From contig NZ_QWDM01000009.1 of NCBI RefSeq assembly GCF_003996965.1, positions 124,001 through 188,000 on the forward strand: DNA of 64,000 bases, read 5' to 3'. Source of the DNA: Flavobacterium cupreum. Its GTDB lineage: Bacteria > Bacteroidota > Bacteroidia > Flavobacteriales > Flavobacteriaceae. The position numbers were made by a program, and so were the translations under genes. Below, in pieces: positions 18,901-26,920 of this stretch (its first letter is position 1; every line of letters begins with the position of its first letter). The notes beneath the pieces are model-generated. The model had not been told where the DNA came from, did no database searches, and worked only from the letters and a program-made list of their open reading frames with translations.

Positions 18901-19297
18901 CATAGGCCAGATCAAGATGGACTTCGGCCAATGACGTAAAAAAAACGTCTATTGCCTGATTTTTGGTCTCTTTTTCACGCGGACTCAGCTTAAGGACGCC
19001 ATCAAAAGAAGTAAGCATTTTGTTCTCCGGAATGACATAGATATGATTGGGAGCCAAATGAATCTCATCTGTAATTTCATTAATCGGAATTTTTGCCACA
19101 CGTGAAAGAAGCTCCGTAAGGATACTTTCATGCGTAGGATGCAAATGCTGTACAATAACATATGCCATTTCAGAATTATCCGGAATAGCTTCGATAAACT
19201 TAGTAAAAGCCTCCAGCCCTCCGGCTGAAGCCCCAATACCTACGATAGGAAAGTCCTGACGTGTCGCTTCCGGTAAATTATTTGTATGAGCATCCAT
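15932..19297 (-). CDS. CheB-CheR-PAS-histidine kinase fusion protein
   Basis: This 1121-residue cytoplasmic signalling protein combines chemotaxis-type methylesterase and methyltransferase domains with a kinase. The CheB domain (about 16-200) keeps Ser24 in GIGASAGG, His51 in VQHLHP and Asp142 in GTGSDG. The CheR domain (about 215-490) has WIAGCSTGEEAYTLA for S-adenosylmethionine binding and ITCRNVFIYM. A PAS-like segment (about 535-620) is followed by a long coiled coil with repeated 'ELQSxNEEL' units (about 660-740), a second PAS (about 745-860), HisKA with SHDLQEPLRK (His near 900) and a HATPase ending in GTGIGLSIGKKIVENHKG. The order is a known bacterial arrangement. No receptor or other che gene is nearby, so the methylation target is unknown and need not be a chemoreceptor. 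A response-regulator gene lies 53 bp upstream on the same strand, and a terminator follows. Confidence 0.93.
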   Translation of the reverse strand: MDAHTNNLPEATRQDFPIVGIGASAGGLEAFTKFIEAIPDNSEMAYVIVQHLHPTHESILTELLSRVAKIPINEITDEIHLAPNHIYVIPENKMLTSFDGVLKLSPREKETKNQAIDVFFTSLAEVHLDLAYGVLLSGTGSDGTIGLRSIKKHGGITFAQDIDAHYNEMPQNAIKAGVVDYVLTPSKIVEKLIKLSKLKYSISEENDYNDEAVFQEIIKILHQQSGVDFTYYKQTTIRRRIARRMALSKIVNLRDYLKFLRGDKVASEDLFNDMLIPVTEFFRDTKIFQIIREKVFPIITSRVPDGNTIRIWIAGCSTGEEAYTLAIALHEFLGENLQGKEIQIFASDISEVAIAKARIGFYRKSQMRNVSETTLSKYFTSNTAGYTIKRQIRDLCVFAVHNFLNDPPFAKMDLITCRNVFIYMDSFLQKKSLTTFHYALKENGFLLLGKSETAVPAAELFQSFDKTGKIYIRKQVSGRFVHSGLGANGKLKSFKSDIQRKEIIKEDFRKSAESVLLAKYTPASVIVNEQMDIVHINGSIAEFIELSTGKPTFNLLKMAKEGLAFELRNAWHKVKENDSTVKKERIQIKSKGSTEEITIEMQRLEDTSDPYFLVLFYKSRTDQEHVPSGKFTSEELRDNAYLKRIAQLEKELAKIHDDVNAISEEHEASNEELQSANEELLSGSEELQSLNEELETSKEELQSSNEELLQINQELLNKQQEIHISKNYTEAIVATLREPIVVLDTNLRIKNINRAFSKKYNIAKQEATGKLIYEIQNHLFDNVPMRAMLEKVLPEKTQLDDYQIAVNLLPYGESIMLLNARQVTNETSKEQLILLAIEDITERRITEKRLQVLSDGFEAKVQERTADLLNANTELESSVKNLHGANVQLQEYAYVASHDLQEPLRKILMFISRLLGMDEKISDEGLVLLDKISKSSTRMNTLIKDLLAYSYLNNPEKQFVKTDLNVVVANILIDFELLIQDNRVQVKLGKLPVITAVALQMNQLFYNLISNALKFCKNDDSICKIEISSRKLNKAQIKKYPTLNADREYYKIVIKDNGIGFNKQYENKIFTIFQRLHNNEVYSGTGIGLSIGKKIVENHKGIIYSRAEENVGAEFHIILAV

Positions 19298-19350
19298 GAT
19301 TTCGAGTATTAATTTCTAAGCTTAACATTGTAAAGGTAATAGTGCAGCAT

Positions 19351-19802
19351 CTAAACTGTAATAATGAAGGATTCGATTTCTAAATGTTTTAATTTTTTCT
19401 CCCAATCCATTTCGATTACTTTTTTTAGTAATTTTTTTAAATCATTAAAATCAGTTGGTTTTACGATATAGGCATTGGCACCTAATCCGAAAGTATTCCT
19501 GATTCCCTCTTCTGTTGCCGAGGTTGAATAAATCGCTATGATGGGAATATCCTTAAATTTACTATCATCGCGAATTTGCTTCAGACTTTCAAACCCTGAC
19601 ATGACAGGCATATTCAGGTCTAAAAAAATGATATCCGGGATATCAAGATTTTTATCATAAAGACGATTTAAAAGCTCCTGCCCGTTTTTACAAAATTCAA
19701 CCGGAAAATTAAGAGAATGTCTGTAAGCGCATCAGCAAAAAATTCCCGGTCGTCCGGATCATCATCCGTCAGCAAAATCCTTATATTCTCTTTATTTTTC
19801 AT
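19351..19802 (-). pseudogene. Single-domain response regulator broken by a frameshift
   Basis: From an ATG at 19802 the frame reads MKNKENIRILLTDDDPDD and continues as a normal receiver N-terminus to about ALTD, then hits a stop after KTGRSF. The next frame carries the expected continuation (PVEFCKNGQELLNRL, then DIIFLDLNMPVMSG with the phosphorylatable Asp, then KPTDF with the conserved Lys) and ends at 19351. Both halves match the Rcp1-like receiver fold, so one gene has lost a base or gained two near 19711-19722. Restoring the frame would give about 150 residues. It lies just upstream of the CheB-CheR-kinase gene in the same orientation and was probably its partner. A sequencing error is possible. 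A downstream restart would lack the Asp pair needed for Mg binding. Confidence 0.85.
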
Positions 19803-19823
19803 TAGTCCGTTTACTGTTTAACT

Positions 19824-19857
19824 CAAATGTACGTTTAAATAAAGGGTTAGAGACCAA
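19824..19857 (-). promoter_or_regulatory. Putative promoter for the receiver/CheB-CheR-kinase operon
   Basis: On the minus strand TACATTTG (19831 to 19824) matches the Bacteroidota -7 consensus TAnnTTTG, with a TTG at 19857-19855 (spacing 23, slightly long). It lies 22 bp before the receiver ATG, implying a very short leader. Confidence 0.5.
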
Positions 19858-20249
19858 TCAAAGTATTTACTTACATTCGTTTTACCTGCAAAAGGGTTTG
19901 ATTCTGAAAAAAAAGGACTGCCTCACTGGTAAATCTGGCTTTTATTAAAAAAAGAAAGCGCCGTACTATTCTTTAATTATAGTCTTTTAGCTACACAAAT
20001 ATTGATTTATTATAAAATCCGGAGAAGAATAGTAAGGTTTAGTAAGCACAATATTTAAAAAGAAGAGCCACTATGTTTCATTTTTAAATTTTTAAGCCGA
20101 AAACCGGCCGCCTGATTCGAAGTACTATTTTGGATTGAAAAAAAAAAAAAAACGATCCTTAAGATCGTTTTTTTTAACTAATAGTATTGTTGTGTTCGCA
20201 ACAGCATACTGAACCTTATGCTTTAGTTCAGGATCCTTGCTGAATCGGC
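19858..20249. other. Intergenic region between the SusD-like gene and the signalling operon
   Basis: AT-rich DNA that contains the terminator at 20138-20175 close to the susD end. I see no reading frame, RNA gene or repeat in the remainder. Confidence 0.6.
20138..20175 (-). terminator. Terminator after the orphan susCD operon
   Basis: AACGATC and GATCGTT form a perfect stem around CTTAA, with fifteen A on the left and eight T on the right. On the minus strand the hairpin is followed by a 15-T run, about 75 bp beyond the susD stop. It would also stop plus-strand transcripts. Confidence 0.88.
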
Positions 20250-21674
20250 TTATTTTACATCAAACCATAACTTTGTAGTCAGCAGGTCTTTTCCCTGAAC
20301 CGCTATTGCAGCCTGATAACTTGATCCGTTCAGCGACTGTTCTGTTCCCGGGTAAAAGAAACGCGAAGGTATCTTTCCGTCCAGAACGGTGGCCGGACCG
20401 GCAGTCAATACCGGATAGTCAAGTCTTCTCCACTCTGCAAAAGCGTCAAGACCCTGTCCAAAGAAAGCAATCCATTTCTGCGTGCCTATCGATTTGGCAT
20501 AATTTGCAGCATCATATTTTACCGTTGGCTGATTCAGGTAACTTGAAATCACCGTCGCATTGGTTATCCCAAACTGGTTCAGTGATGCGGTAATGGCATT
20601 TTTATAAAGCTGCTCTGCATCTCCCGCAATATACCCTCGGGCCACTGCTTCGGAAAGATTGAAAAGCACTTCAGCATACGAAAAGATGACAGCAGGCGAT
20701 GCCGAAGTCAGGAAATAAGTTCCCGGTTTTGATGTCTTGGCAAAACCCTGACTGTTCGCATCACTGTTTGACAATCCGTTACCACCACCAACATATTTAC
20801 CGACACTTGCATCCGATGGTAATTGCGCATAAACCGGTAAACGCGGATCTGACAGCTCATATAACTTATCTACCATTGTTTTTGAAATACGGTAATCATC
20901 ACGCGTTTCGAACCAGGCCGAAGCCGGATTTTGCTGCGGTGAACTGGTGTAAATAAACTGAAAGGTTTCGCTGTTACTGCCAATTAATCCTCCGGCATCT
21001 GTGGTGGCCTCAATAGCAGCCTGTTTTGCTAAAGCCGGTTCCCTGTCTGCAATTCTCAGGGCAATACGCAAACGAAGCGAATTCACCAGTTTTTTCCATT
21101 TCAGAACATCTCCCTTATAAACCAAATCACCCGTCACAGTACCTTTGGAAGGACTTAGTAAAGATTGAGCTTGTTTTAAATCCTCCAGTAATCCGGTATA
21201 CACTTCTTTTTGGGTATTATAGGCAGGAGTCACTTTTAGGCCTGCTTCTTTATAAGGAATGCTTCCATAAGCATCGGTAAGCAATAAAAACGTCCACGAG
21301 CGCAGCGTTAGTGCAATTCCCTTATAATTTGAATTGGCCTGTTGTTCCGGGAAATTCAGGATGGTATTCAAATCTGTAATTAAAGTCGCGTATCCGGTAT
21401 TCCACAAGGTCGTAAAAGAGGTATTCGACACATCATATCGGTCCGGTTCCGTATATTGGATTTTAGCCCAGTGCTGGGCAAATAATAAAGACGAATCAAA
21501 ATTATTGGTGGATCCCCAGTATAAATCAGCACCCTGTTTTAAGGTTCCTGTTAACAGGTAAGGTGCCAATGGGGTTTCAGTTGCATTTGGATTTTTATTA
21601 ATATCATCCAGGGTATCGCTGCAAGAGGTCAGTGCCACTGCAAACAACGTTATGTAGGCTAATTTTTTTAGCAT
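20250..21674 (-). CDS. SusD/RagB-type nutrient-binding outer-membrane lipoprotein (SusD-like_2 type)
   Basis: 474 residues with a lipoprotein signal (MLKKLAYITLFAVALTSC, acylated Cys at 18). The mature start SDTLDDINKNPNATETP and the later LRSWTFLLLTDAYGSIPY and YAEVLFNLSEAVARG segments are typical of the SusD-like_2 branch. In this family the lipoprotein caps a SusC barrel at the cell surface and binds the substrate. It starts 12 bp after the susC gene. No glycosidase, sulfatase, protease or regulator is linked to the pair, so the substrate cannot be named. A terminator follows the gene directly, so the operon is just these two genes. Confidence 0.93.
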   Translation of the reverse strand: MLKKLAYITLFAVALTSCSDTLDDINKNPNATETPLAPYLLTGTLKQGADLYWGSTNNFDSSLLFAQHWAKIQYTEPDRYDVSNTSFTTLWNTGYATLITDLNTILNFPEQQANSNYKGIALTLRSWTFLLLTDAYGSIPYKEAGLKVTPAYNTQKEVYTGLLEDLKQAQSLLSPSKGTVTGDLVYKGDVLKWKKLVNSLRLRIALRIADREPALAKQAAIEATTDAGGLIGSNSETFQFIYTSSPQQNPASAWFETRDDYRISKTMVDKLYELSDPRLPVYAQLPSDASVGKYVGGGNGLSNSDANSQGFAKTSKPGTYFLTSASPAVIFSYAEVLFNLSEAVARGYIAGDAEQLYKNAITASLNQFGITNATVISSYLNQPTVKYDAANYAKSIGTQKWIAFFGQGLDAFAEWRRLDYPVLTAGPATVLDGKIPSRFFYPGTEQSLNGSSYQAAIAVQGKDLLTTKLWFDVK

Positions 21675-21686
21675 GATTTTGTGTTT

Positions 21687-24600
21687 TTAAAATTTAAGAT
21701 TAACGTTAAGACTGAAATTTCTGGTAGTTGGCAAAGACAGACTCTCCAATCCCTGACCATTTCCGGTGTTGAAAGCCGTTTCAGGATCTATATTTGGTGC
21801 ATCTTTATAGATAAACAGCAAATTACGACCTACCGCAGTGATACTGGCACCATCTAATCCGAGCTTTTTGGCAAATTTTTTATTGAAATTGTAAGCCAGT
21901 TTTATTTCTCTCAGTTTTACAAAAGTGGAGCTGTAAACATAAGCTTCGCCAATATTGTAGGACGCTTTGTAATATTCCTGGGCACTAAGTACTGAAGTAT
22001 TCGGAGTTCCGTCAGCATATACTCCTTTAAAGATCATTCCATCATCGTAGATCACAGCCCCGGCCGGAGCATTACCGCCTGAAACTAACGTTTTTGTATT
22101 TGTGGTACCATTAGTCGCTATATAATAATTTAATCCGCCATTGGCAGCATCACGGCCCGGAAGCGTTTCAGCTAAAACACCTGTGTACGTACCTGTTCTG
22201 TTCGTTCCCGAAAAAATCTCTCCGCCTACACTGGCATCCACAAGAAATGAAAGTTCAAGATTTTTATAGGTCAGGGTGTTGGTAATACCGGCTAAATAAT
22301 CCGGGGTATAATGTCCCAATACTCTTTTTGTCGGATCTGCTTTTGGCAATCCGTTGGCCCCTACTACAATGTTTCCATTTGCGTCGCGCTGATAGGCTGT
22401 GCCGTAAAGTGCACCATAGGCTTGTCCTACTGACGCCAGTACATCAACACCTCCTGAAGTACCAATGGTGTAGTTCTGAATCTTTTTATCATAGTCCAGA
22501 ATTTCTACTTTGCTTTTATTGGTTGAATAATTGAAAGCAACATTCCATTTGAAATTTTCGTTTTGAACAGGGTTTCCATCCAGTTGAATTTCTATACCAC
22601 GGTTGTTTATTTTTCCGGCATTGATTAACTGCGAATTATAACCGCTTCCGGCCGTTGTTTTGATTTCCAGGATCTGGTCAAAACTATTGGTGTTGTAGTA
22701 AGCAAAATCAAAATGCAGTCTGTTTTTCCAGAAAGAAGCTTCTAAACCAAGTTCTGTAGAACGGGTTGTTTCCGGTTTCAGATTCTCATTGAGTTTTTTC
22801 TGGGAAGAAGTCTGAATCGGATTTCCGTCGAATGCCGTCTGAAAATTGTAAACGGTAGCCAGTTGATACGGATCTGCGTCATTACCAACTTCAGACCATC
22901 CGCCGCGTACTTTTAAGAAATCAAGCGTACTGCTTTTCAGATTAAGGGCTTCAGACAACACGAGACTTCCATTAAAAGAAGGATAGAAATAAGAGCGGTT
23001 ATTGCTCGGCAATGTCGATGACCAGTCATTACGCGCCGTAACGTTTAAGTAGGCATAGTTTTTATAACCAAATTGCGCTGAGGCATAGGCACTGTACACT
23101 CTCAATCTTGACAAGGTGTTTGATGATGTTAGCGGATCACGTGAATTGGTCAGTGTATACAAATCAGGCACAGCCAGACGTGGTGCTTTTTGATAATTGT
23201 TTGCATCGCTGTGGTTACGAATATTGAATCCGGCAAGAGCATCAACGGTGAAATCATCGTTTAGTTTTTTGGTATACGTAAAAATACCTTCTGTGTTTTG
23301 TTCGTTTACCGTATACGCGTCTTCCGCATAGGATCCAAAAGGAGTTCCGTTGGTACCGTATTTAATCTCGTATTTTCTGCGATCGTTATAATAATCAACG
23401 CCGGTACGGAATTTAAAATTAAGTCCCTCGGCAAGCTTTGCGTCCAGGTGAATATCTCCTATCAGACGATTACGCTGCTGACTTGTCGTGTTATAATAAG
23501 CATTCCAGTACGGATTGCTGTAGTAGCTGTTGTTCCAGTTCACATTTCTGTTATTACGAAGGTCATTGATATCGACCTGGCGTCCGAACCACAGAAACTG
23601 AAGCATTACGCCGGCAGCACGGTTACCCGACGGACCTCCGGGAAGTGCCGGTGCATTAGTCACAATATAATTCCCCGTTACCCCTACTTTTATACTTTTG
23701 GATATTTGATAATTGGAATTAATCGAAAAGTTTGTTTTGTTTACTTCACTGTTCGGTACTGTCCCTAATTGTTTTTGATTATTTACCCCCAAACGGAAAT
23801 CTGATTTTTCATCTGACTTCGCCACAGAGATACTGTTATCGTACGTAATTCCGGTATTAAAGAAGTCCCTCACATTATCAGGATGAGCCACAAAAGGTAC
23901 GGCTGCCCCATTTGAATTAAACTGAGGAATTAGTCTTCCATCCAGTTTAGGGCCCCAGCTTTCATCAACTCCGTCATTGACACCGCCGCCTTTACCATCT
24001 ACATAGCTGAATCTTCCGTTTGATCCCTGACCAAATGAATTTTGAAATTTTGGCAATGTAGCAACCTGAGACAGCGTGATACCGGTACTAAAGCTGATGC
24101 CTAGTCCCTTTTGGCTTTTTCCTGATTTGGTCGTGATCAAAACAACACCATGCGCTGCACGGGATCCGTAAAGGGCTGCAGCATTTGGGCCTTTTAATAC
24201 TGTTAAAGATTCAATATCATTAGGATTCAGATCGGCAATGGCATTTTTGAAATCACGGGTGGCTCCGCCCACACTTCCCAATTGCGAGTTGTCTACCGGA
24301 ACTCCGTCTACCACAAACAAGGGCTGGTTATTGCCGCCTATAGAGGTTTCTCCGCGGATAACAATACGGGAAGATCCCATATCTCCCTGTGAATTGGTGA
24401 TACGTACTCCGGCCAATTTACCGGTCATACTATTCAGAAAGTTGGTTTCTTTGGTTTCTGCCAGATCCCTGTTCTTAAGCGATTGTGTCGTATAACCCAG
24501 TGATTTTTTTTCTTTTGTAATACCCAGTGCGGTCACAACTACTTCTGACAATGCATTTTCTTCCTGGGTAATATCAATCACTACTGAGTTTGCATTTACG

Positions 24601-24878
24601 ACAACTTCCATTCTTTTATACCCCATATAACTTACTATAAGGGTGTAAGGAAATTTTTGTCCGGTCTGGAAATAAAATTTTCCGTCAAAATCTGTTACAA
24701 CACCGTGAGTGGTGCCTTTAATGTTTATGGAAGCACCAATAACCGGCTCTTTTGTAACAGCATCTACTACTGTTCCTTCGAGTTTGGACTGGATTAACGG
24801 TTTGGTCTCCTGAGCTTTAATTCCGATGGAAATCAATAAAATACAGAACCAGATATAGCTGTTTAATTTTTTTTTCAT
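21687..24878 (-). CDS. SusC/RagA-type TonB-dependent outer-membrane transporter (orphan pair)
   Basis: 1063 residues. A signal peptide (about 1-22, ending GIKAQ) precedes a carboxypeptidase-regulatory-like domain (LEGTVVDAVTKEPVIGASI, residues 32-110). The SusC plug follows, with the signatures LSEVVVTALGI, LFVVDGVPVDN, NDIESLTVLKGPNAAALYGS and RAAHGVVLITTKSGK. The remaining 800 residues are a 22-strand-type barrel ending in ...FSLNVNLKF with a C-terminal Phe. It forms the outer-membrane channel for the partner lipoprotein downstream. The gene has its own promoter and an unusually long leader (about 330 nt) with an upstream reading frame and hairpins, so regulation after transcription start is plausible. 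No sigma/anti-sigma pair or hybrid regulator adjoins it. Confidence 0.95.
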   Translation of the reverse strand: MKKKLNSYIWFCILLISIGIKAQETKPLIQSKLEGTVVDAVTKEPVIGASINIKGTTHGVVTDFDGKFYFQTGQKFPYTLIVSYMGYKRMEVVVNANSVVIDITQEENALSEVVVTALGITKEKKSLGYTTQSLKNRDLAETKETNFLNSMTGKLAGVRITNSQGDMGSSRIVIRGETSIGGNNQPLFVVDGVPVDNSQLGSVGGATRDFKNAIADLNPNDIESLTVLKGPNAAALYGSRAAHGVVLITTKSGKSQKGLGISFSTGITLSQVATLPKFQNSFGQGSNGRFSYVDGKGGGVNDGVDESWGPKLDGRLIPQFNSNGAAVPFVAHPDNVRDFFNTGITYDNSISVAKSDEKSDFRLGVNNQKQLGTVPNSEVNKTNFSINSNYQISKSIKVGVTGNYIVTNAPALPGGPSGNRAAGVMLQFLWFGRQVDINDLRNNRNVNWNNSYYSNPYWNAYYNTTSQQRNRLIGDIHLDAKLAEGLNFKFRTGVDYYNDRRKYEIKYGTNGTPFGSYAEDAYTVNEQNTEGIFTYTKKLNDDFTVDALAGFNIRNHSDANNYQKAPRLAVPDLYTLTNSRDPLTSSNTLSRLRVYSAYASAQFGYKNYAYLNVTARNDWSSTLPSNNRSYFYPSFNGSLVLSEALNLKSSTLDFLKVRGGWSEVGNDADPYQLATVYNFQTAFDGNPIQTSSQKKLNENLKPETTRSTELGLEASFWKNRLHFDFAYYNTNSFDQILEIKTTAGSGYNSQLINAGKINNRGIEIQLDGNPVQNENFKWNVAFNYSTNKSKVEILDYDKKIQNYTIGTSGGVDVLASVGQAYGALYGTAYQRDANGNIVVGANGLPKADPTKRVLGHYTPDYLAGITNTLTYKNLELSFLVDASVGGEIFSGTNRTGTYTGVLAETLPGRDAANGGLNYYIATNGTTNTKTLVSGGNAPAGAVIYDDGMIFKGVYADGTPNTSVLSAQEYYKASYNIGEAYVYSSTFVKLREIKLAYNFNKKFAKKLGLDGASITAVGRNLLFIYKDAPNIDPETAFNTGNGQGLESLSLPTTRNFSLNVNLKF

Positions 24879-24972
24879 TACTTTGTTTTGGTTTAATAAA
24901 TAAGGGGAGCCGAAAACGGATTTACTCCACTCTCGCTTTCCTTATCAGAGATGTACAATTTCTTTAAGCTTC

Positions 24973-25007
24973 ACCATTTCTGCTGCAACAGAAATGGTTT
25001 TTTTTTT
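24973..25007 (+). terminator. Plus-strand terminator-like hairpin opposite the susC leader
   Basis: ACCATTTCTG and CAGAAATGGT form a perfect 10-bp stem with a 6-nt loop, followed on the plus strand by a run of ten T. No plus-strand gene ends here. It therefore either ends an antisense RNA to the susC leader or is simply a leader hairpin in the minus-strand RNA, where it starts 8 nt after the small upstream reading frame and has no T run. Confidence 0.55.
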
Positions 25008-25032
25008 ATCTGCAACACATTCGTTTTTTCAT
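25006..25032 (-). CDS. Possible leader peptide MKKRMCCR upstream of susC
   Basis: Eight codons plus TAA inside the susC leader. An A-rich stretch (GAAAAAA-like, favourable in Bacteroidota) lies directly before the ATG, two adjacent Cys codons sit near the end, and a strong hairpin starts 8 nt after the stop. The layout recalls leader-peptide control, with ribosome position deciding RNA folding. Very short frames occur by chance, and nothing but this layout supports it. Confidence 0.35.
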   Translation of the reverse strand: MKKRMCCR

Positions 25033-25213
25033 TTCTTTTTTTTTTTTGAATTATTATTTTTGAATTGGTATAAAGTTGAGATTGAAGAGTTCGTAATGAC
25101 AACTTCTGAAGTATAAATGACCAGAATTTTCCTCCCGATCAAAAATGACGTGCATTTAACAAGCCTTCATCCCCTGTATTTCCTTACTTTTAAATTACAC
25201 TAATTTGATAGAA

Positions 25214-25242
25214 CAAAGGTATATTAAAAAGTTAAAGACAAA
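25214..25242 (-). promoter_or_regulatory. Promoter of the orphan susCD operon
   Basis: On the minus strand TTTG (25242-25239), 17 bp and TACCTTTG (25221-25214) match the Bacteroidota consensus very well. Transcription would start near 25207, leaving about 330 nt of leader before the susC ATG. Confidence 0.7.
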
Positions 25243-25538
25243 AACTTAAATTGTTTTTTTTGCAAAAAAAATGTTAATCAAAATAATTTTTAAATTTTAA
25301 ATTACTAAAAATAAGAACGTTAGAAGTTTTGCGGATTTTTTGCAGCGTGTAAGAATTTTTCTAAAACAAGGGCCTTCGATTAGAAAAATTGAGCTTTTTT
25401 CAACTCGCCTATTCACAAAACAAGCGTATAAGAGTGGTGTAAATACAAGGTGTTTCGTTTTAACGAGCGTTGTTTTTATATCATTAAAAGAAATTTGCAA
25501 AACTAAATTTTTAAATGAATTATAGTGAGGATAATTCC

Positions 25539-25546
25539 TATATTTG
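25539..25546 (+). promoter_or_regulatory. Putative -7 box for the serine hydrolase gene
   Basis: TATATTTG fits TAnnTTTG and lies 133 bp before the ATG. No clear TTG -33 element is seen at the usual distance. Confidence 0.4.
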
Positions 25547-25678
25547 CTAGTGAATCAAAATCTCAATTATTTCTCAAAATGAAGTAAAAAATGGTAACGC
25601 TCCGGCACAGGTTACCGAGGTAATTTTCAAACAGAACCATAACACACAACCATTCACCTTCACTATTTTACCATCTAA

Positions 25679-26734
25679 ATGAAGCATTTCTTTACTCTCA
25701 CCTGCTTTGTCTTTCTTCTCTTTTTTACTTCCTGTCAGTCTTTTGGGCAAACAAAAGCCGACTATGCAGCCAAAATTGACAGCCTGATTGAACTAAAAAA
25801 TCCAAGGAGTTTTAATGGCGTTGTTTTTATTCAGCAAAATGGAAAGATAAAATACGCAAAAGCATACGGTTATACTGATTTTAACAAAAAAACAGCCCTG
25901 AAGGTAACGGATAAGTTTTCGACGATGTCCATAGCGAAACAGTTTACGGCTGCCCTTATTTTACAAGAGGCAGAGAAAGGTACAATTGACCTGCAAATCC
26001 CTATTCGCAGGTATTTGCCCGATTTCAAATATTCCTGGGCAGACACCGTCACCGTACACCAATTACTAAATAATACCTCAGGATTGAGCAGTGAAGATCT
26101 CGACAAACCGCTAAAATTTGTTCCGGGAACCGCTTTCAGTTATTCGAATATGGGATATTACGTGGCCGGACTTGTTCTTGAAAAACAAACTCACAAAAGT
26201 TTTGAGCAATTGGTCACGGCCTTATTCAAAAAATGCCAAATGAATAACAGCTATTACCCTAACACAGTCAACAGTACATTTTTAGTAAAAGGGCATACGG
26301 TAAAAACAGACGGAACTTTTAAAGGTAACGACAAAGTCAATTTTGAACCCACTCATTATTTTGGAAGCCATTTAATCGTGACGGCACCCGATCTGGCCAA
26401 ATGGAATGAATGTTTGCATAATGGCAAAATACTTAAACCCGCTGCCTATAAAATGATGACGAGTTATTCGATAACCAATACGCATCCGCTTTTCAGCAAA
26501 AACGCTATTGGGTACGGTTACGGATTGCGGATCAACGATAAAGAAGGCTTACTGGAAATTGGCCATACGGGCTTTCATCCCCGCGAAGGTTTTACAGCGG
26601 TCAATTTATATTATCCGGACTCCAAAACCAGTATTATTGTTCTGGAAAACCAGGCAAACGAAAATTTTGACATTGCCTATTATTTTGAACAGCAAATTAG
26701 AAAAATCAGTAAGGAAAGTGCCCTTTTAAAATAA
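25679..26734 (+). CDS. Serine hydrolase of the class C beta-lactamase / penicillin-binding family
   Basis: 351 residues. The signal peptide has a lipobox-like FTSC (Cys19), although cleavage at SFGQ is also possible, so it is an exported protein or lipoprotein. The catalytic SxxK is S84-I-A-K87, the second motif is Y155-S-N, and a C-terminal GHTG near residue 295 takes the KTG place. Together these define the beta-lactamase fold shared by DD-peptidases, esterases and class C beta-lactamases. The PDFKY...VHQLLNNTSGL stretch is typical of the broad esterase-like group. The substrate cannot be told. The gene appears monocistronic, and no resistance regulator adjoins it. Confidence 0.9.
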   Translation: MKHFFTLTCFVFLLFFTSCQSFGQTKADYAAKIDSLIELKNPRSFNGVVFIQQNGKIKYAKAYGYTDFNKKTALKVTDKFSTMSIAKQFTAALILQEAEKGTIDLQIPIRRYLPDFKYSWADTVTVHQLLNNTSGLSSEDLDKPLKFVPGTAFSYSNMGYYVAGLVLEKQTHKSFEQLVTALFKKCQMNNSYYPNTVNSTFLVKGHTVKTDGTFKGNDKVNFEPTHYFGSHLIVTAPDLAKWNECLHNGKILKPAAYKMMTSYSITNTHPLFSKNAIGYGYGLRINDKEGLLEIGHTGFHPREGFTAVNLYYPDSKTSIIVLENQANENFDIAYYFEQQIRKISKESALLK

Positions 26735-26850
26735 GCATTCCCAGAAAGAAAGCAGGATTTCCAAATTTCCCTTCGGTCGAAACGACTTAGAGGAAACAAC
26801 TTAAAAATAAATAATATCTTACAAAATAAATCATTTACCGGATATTTTTT

Positions 26851-26858
26851 TATCTTTG
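26851..26858 (+). promoter_or_regulatory. Putative -7 box for the HTH gene pair
   Basis: TATCTTTG matches TAnnTTTG exactly and lies 63 bp before the first HTH start. The -33 element is not obvious. Confidence 0.5.
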
Positions 26859-26920
26859 AAACTCGCAGTTTATAATCAAAATGGCTTTATCTTTGAGCCT
26901 TCAGAAAATTGATACGCATT

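Larger units (their letters stand above)
24879..25678. other. 800 bp intergenic/leader region between susC and a serine hydrolase
   Basis: The left part is the minus-strand susC leader. It holds a nested hairpin GGAGCCG/CGG..CTCC at 24906-24928, a 10-bp stem at 24973-24998 and an 8-codon reading frame at 25006-25032, with the promoter at 25214-25242. To the right lies an AT-rich 10-bp inverted repeat (AATTTTTCTA 25354-25363 with TAGAAAAATT 25381-25390) of unknown role, followed by six T. A plus-strand -7 box is at 25539. Longer open frames here (for example around 25297-25525 on both strands) look accidental. Confidence 0.6.

Noticed and set aside
24905..24960. Riboswitch-like look of the susC leader (a CTTATCAGAG string recalls SAM-I riboswitches)
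   Set aside because: The conserved core of SAM-I and the other common classes is missing; only ordinary hairpins remain.
25297..25525. Overlapping open frames on both strands upstream of the serine hydrolase
   Set aside because: Short, AT-rich, without ribosome-binding context or family features, and the two strands mirror each other; probably chance.
25679..26734. Antibiotic-resistance class C beta-lactamase
   Set aside because: Only the general SxxK/YSN/HTG fold is present; the surrounding sequence resembles broad esterase-like hydrolases and no AmpR-type regulator is nearby.
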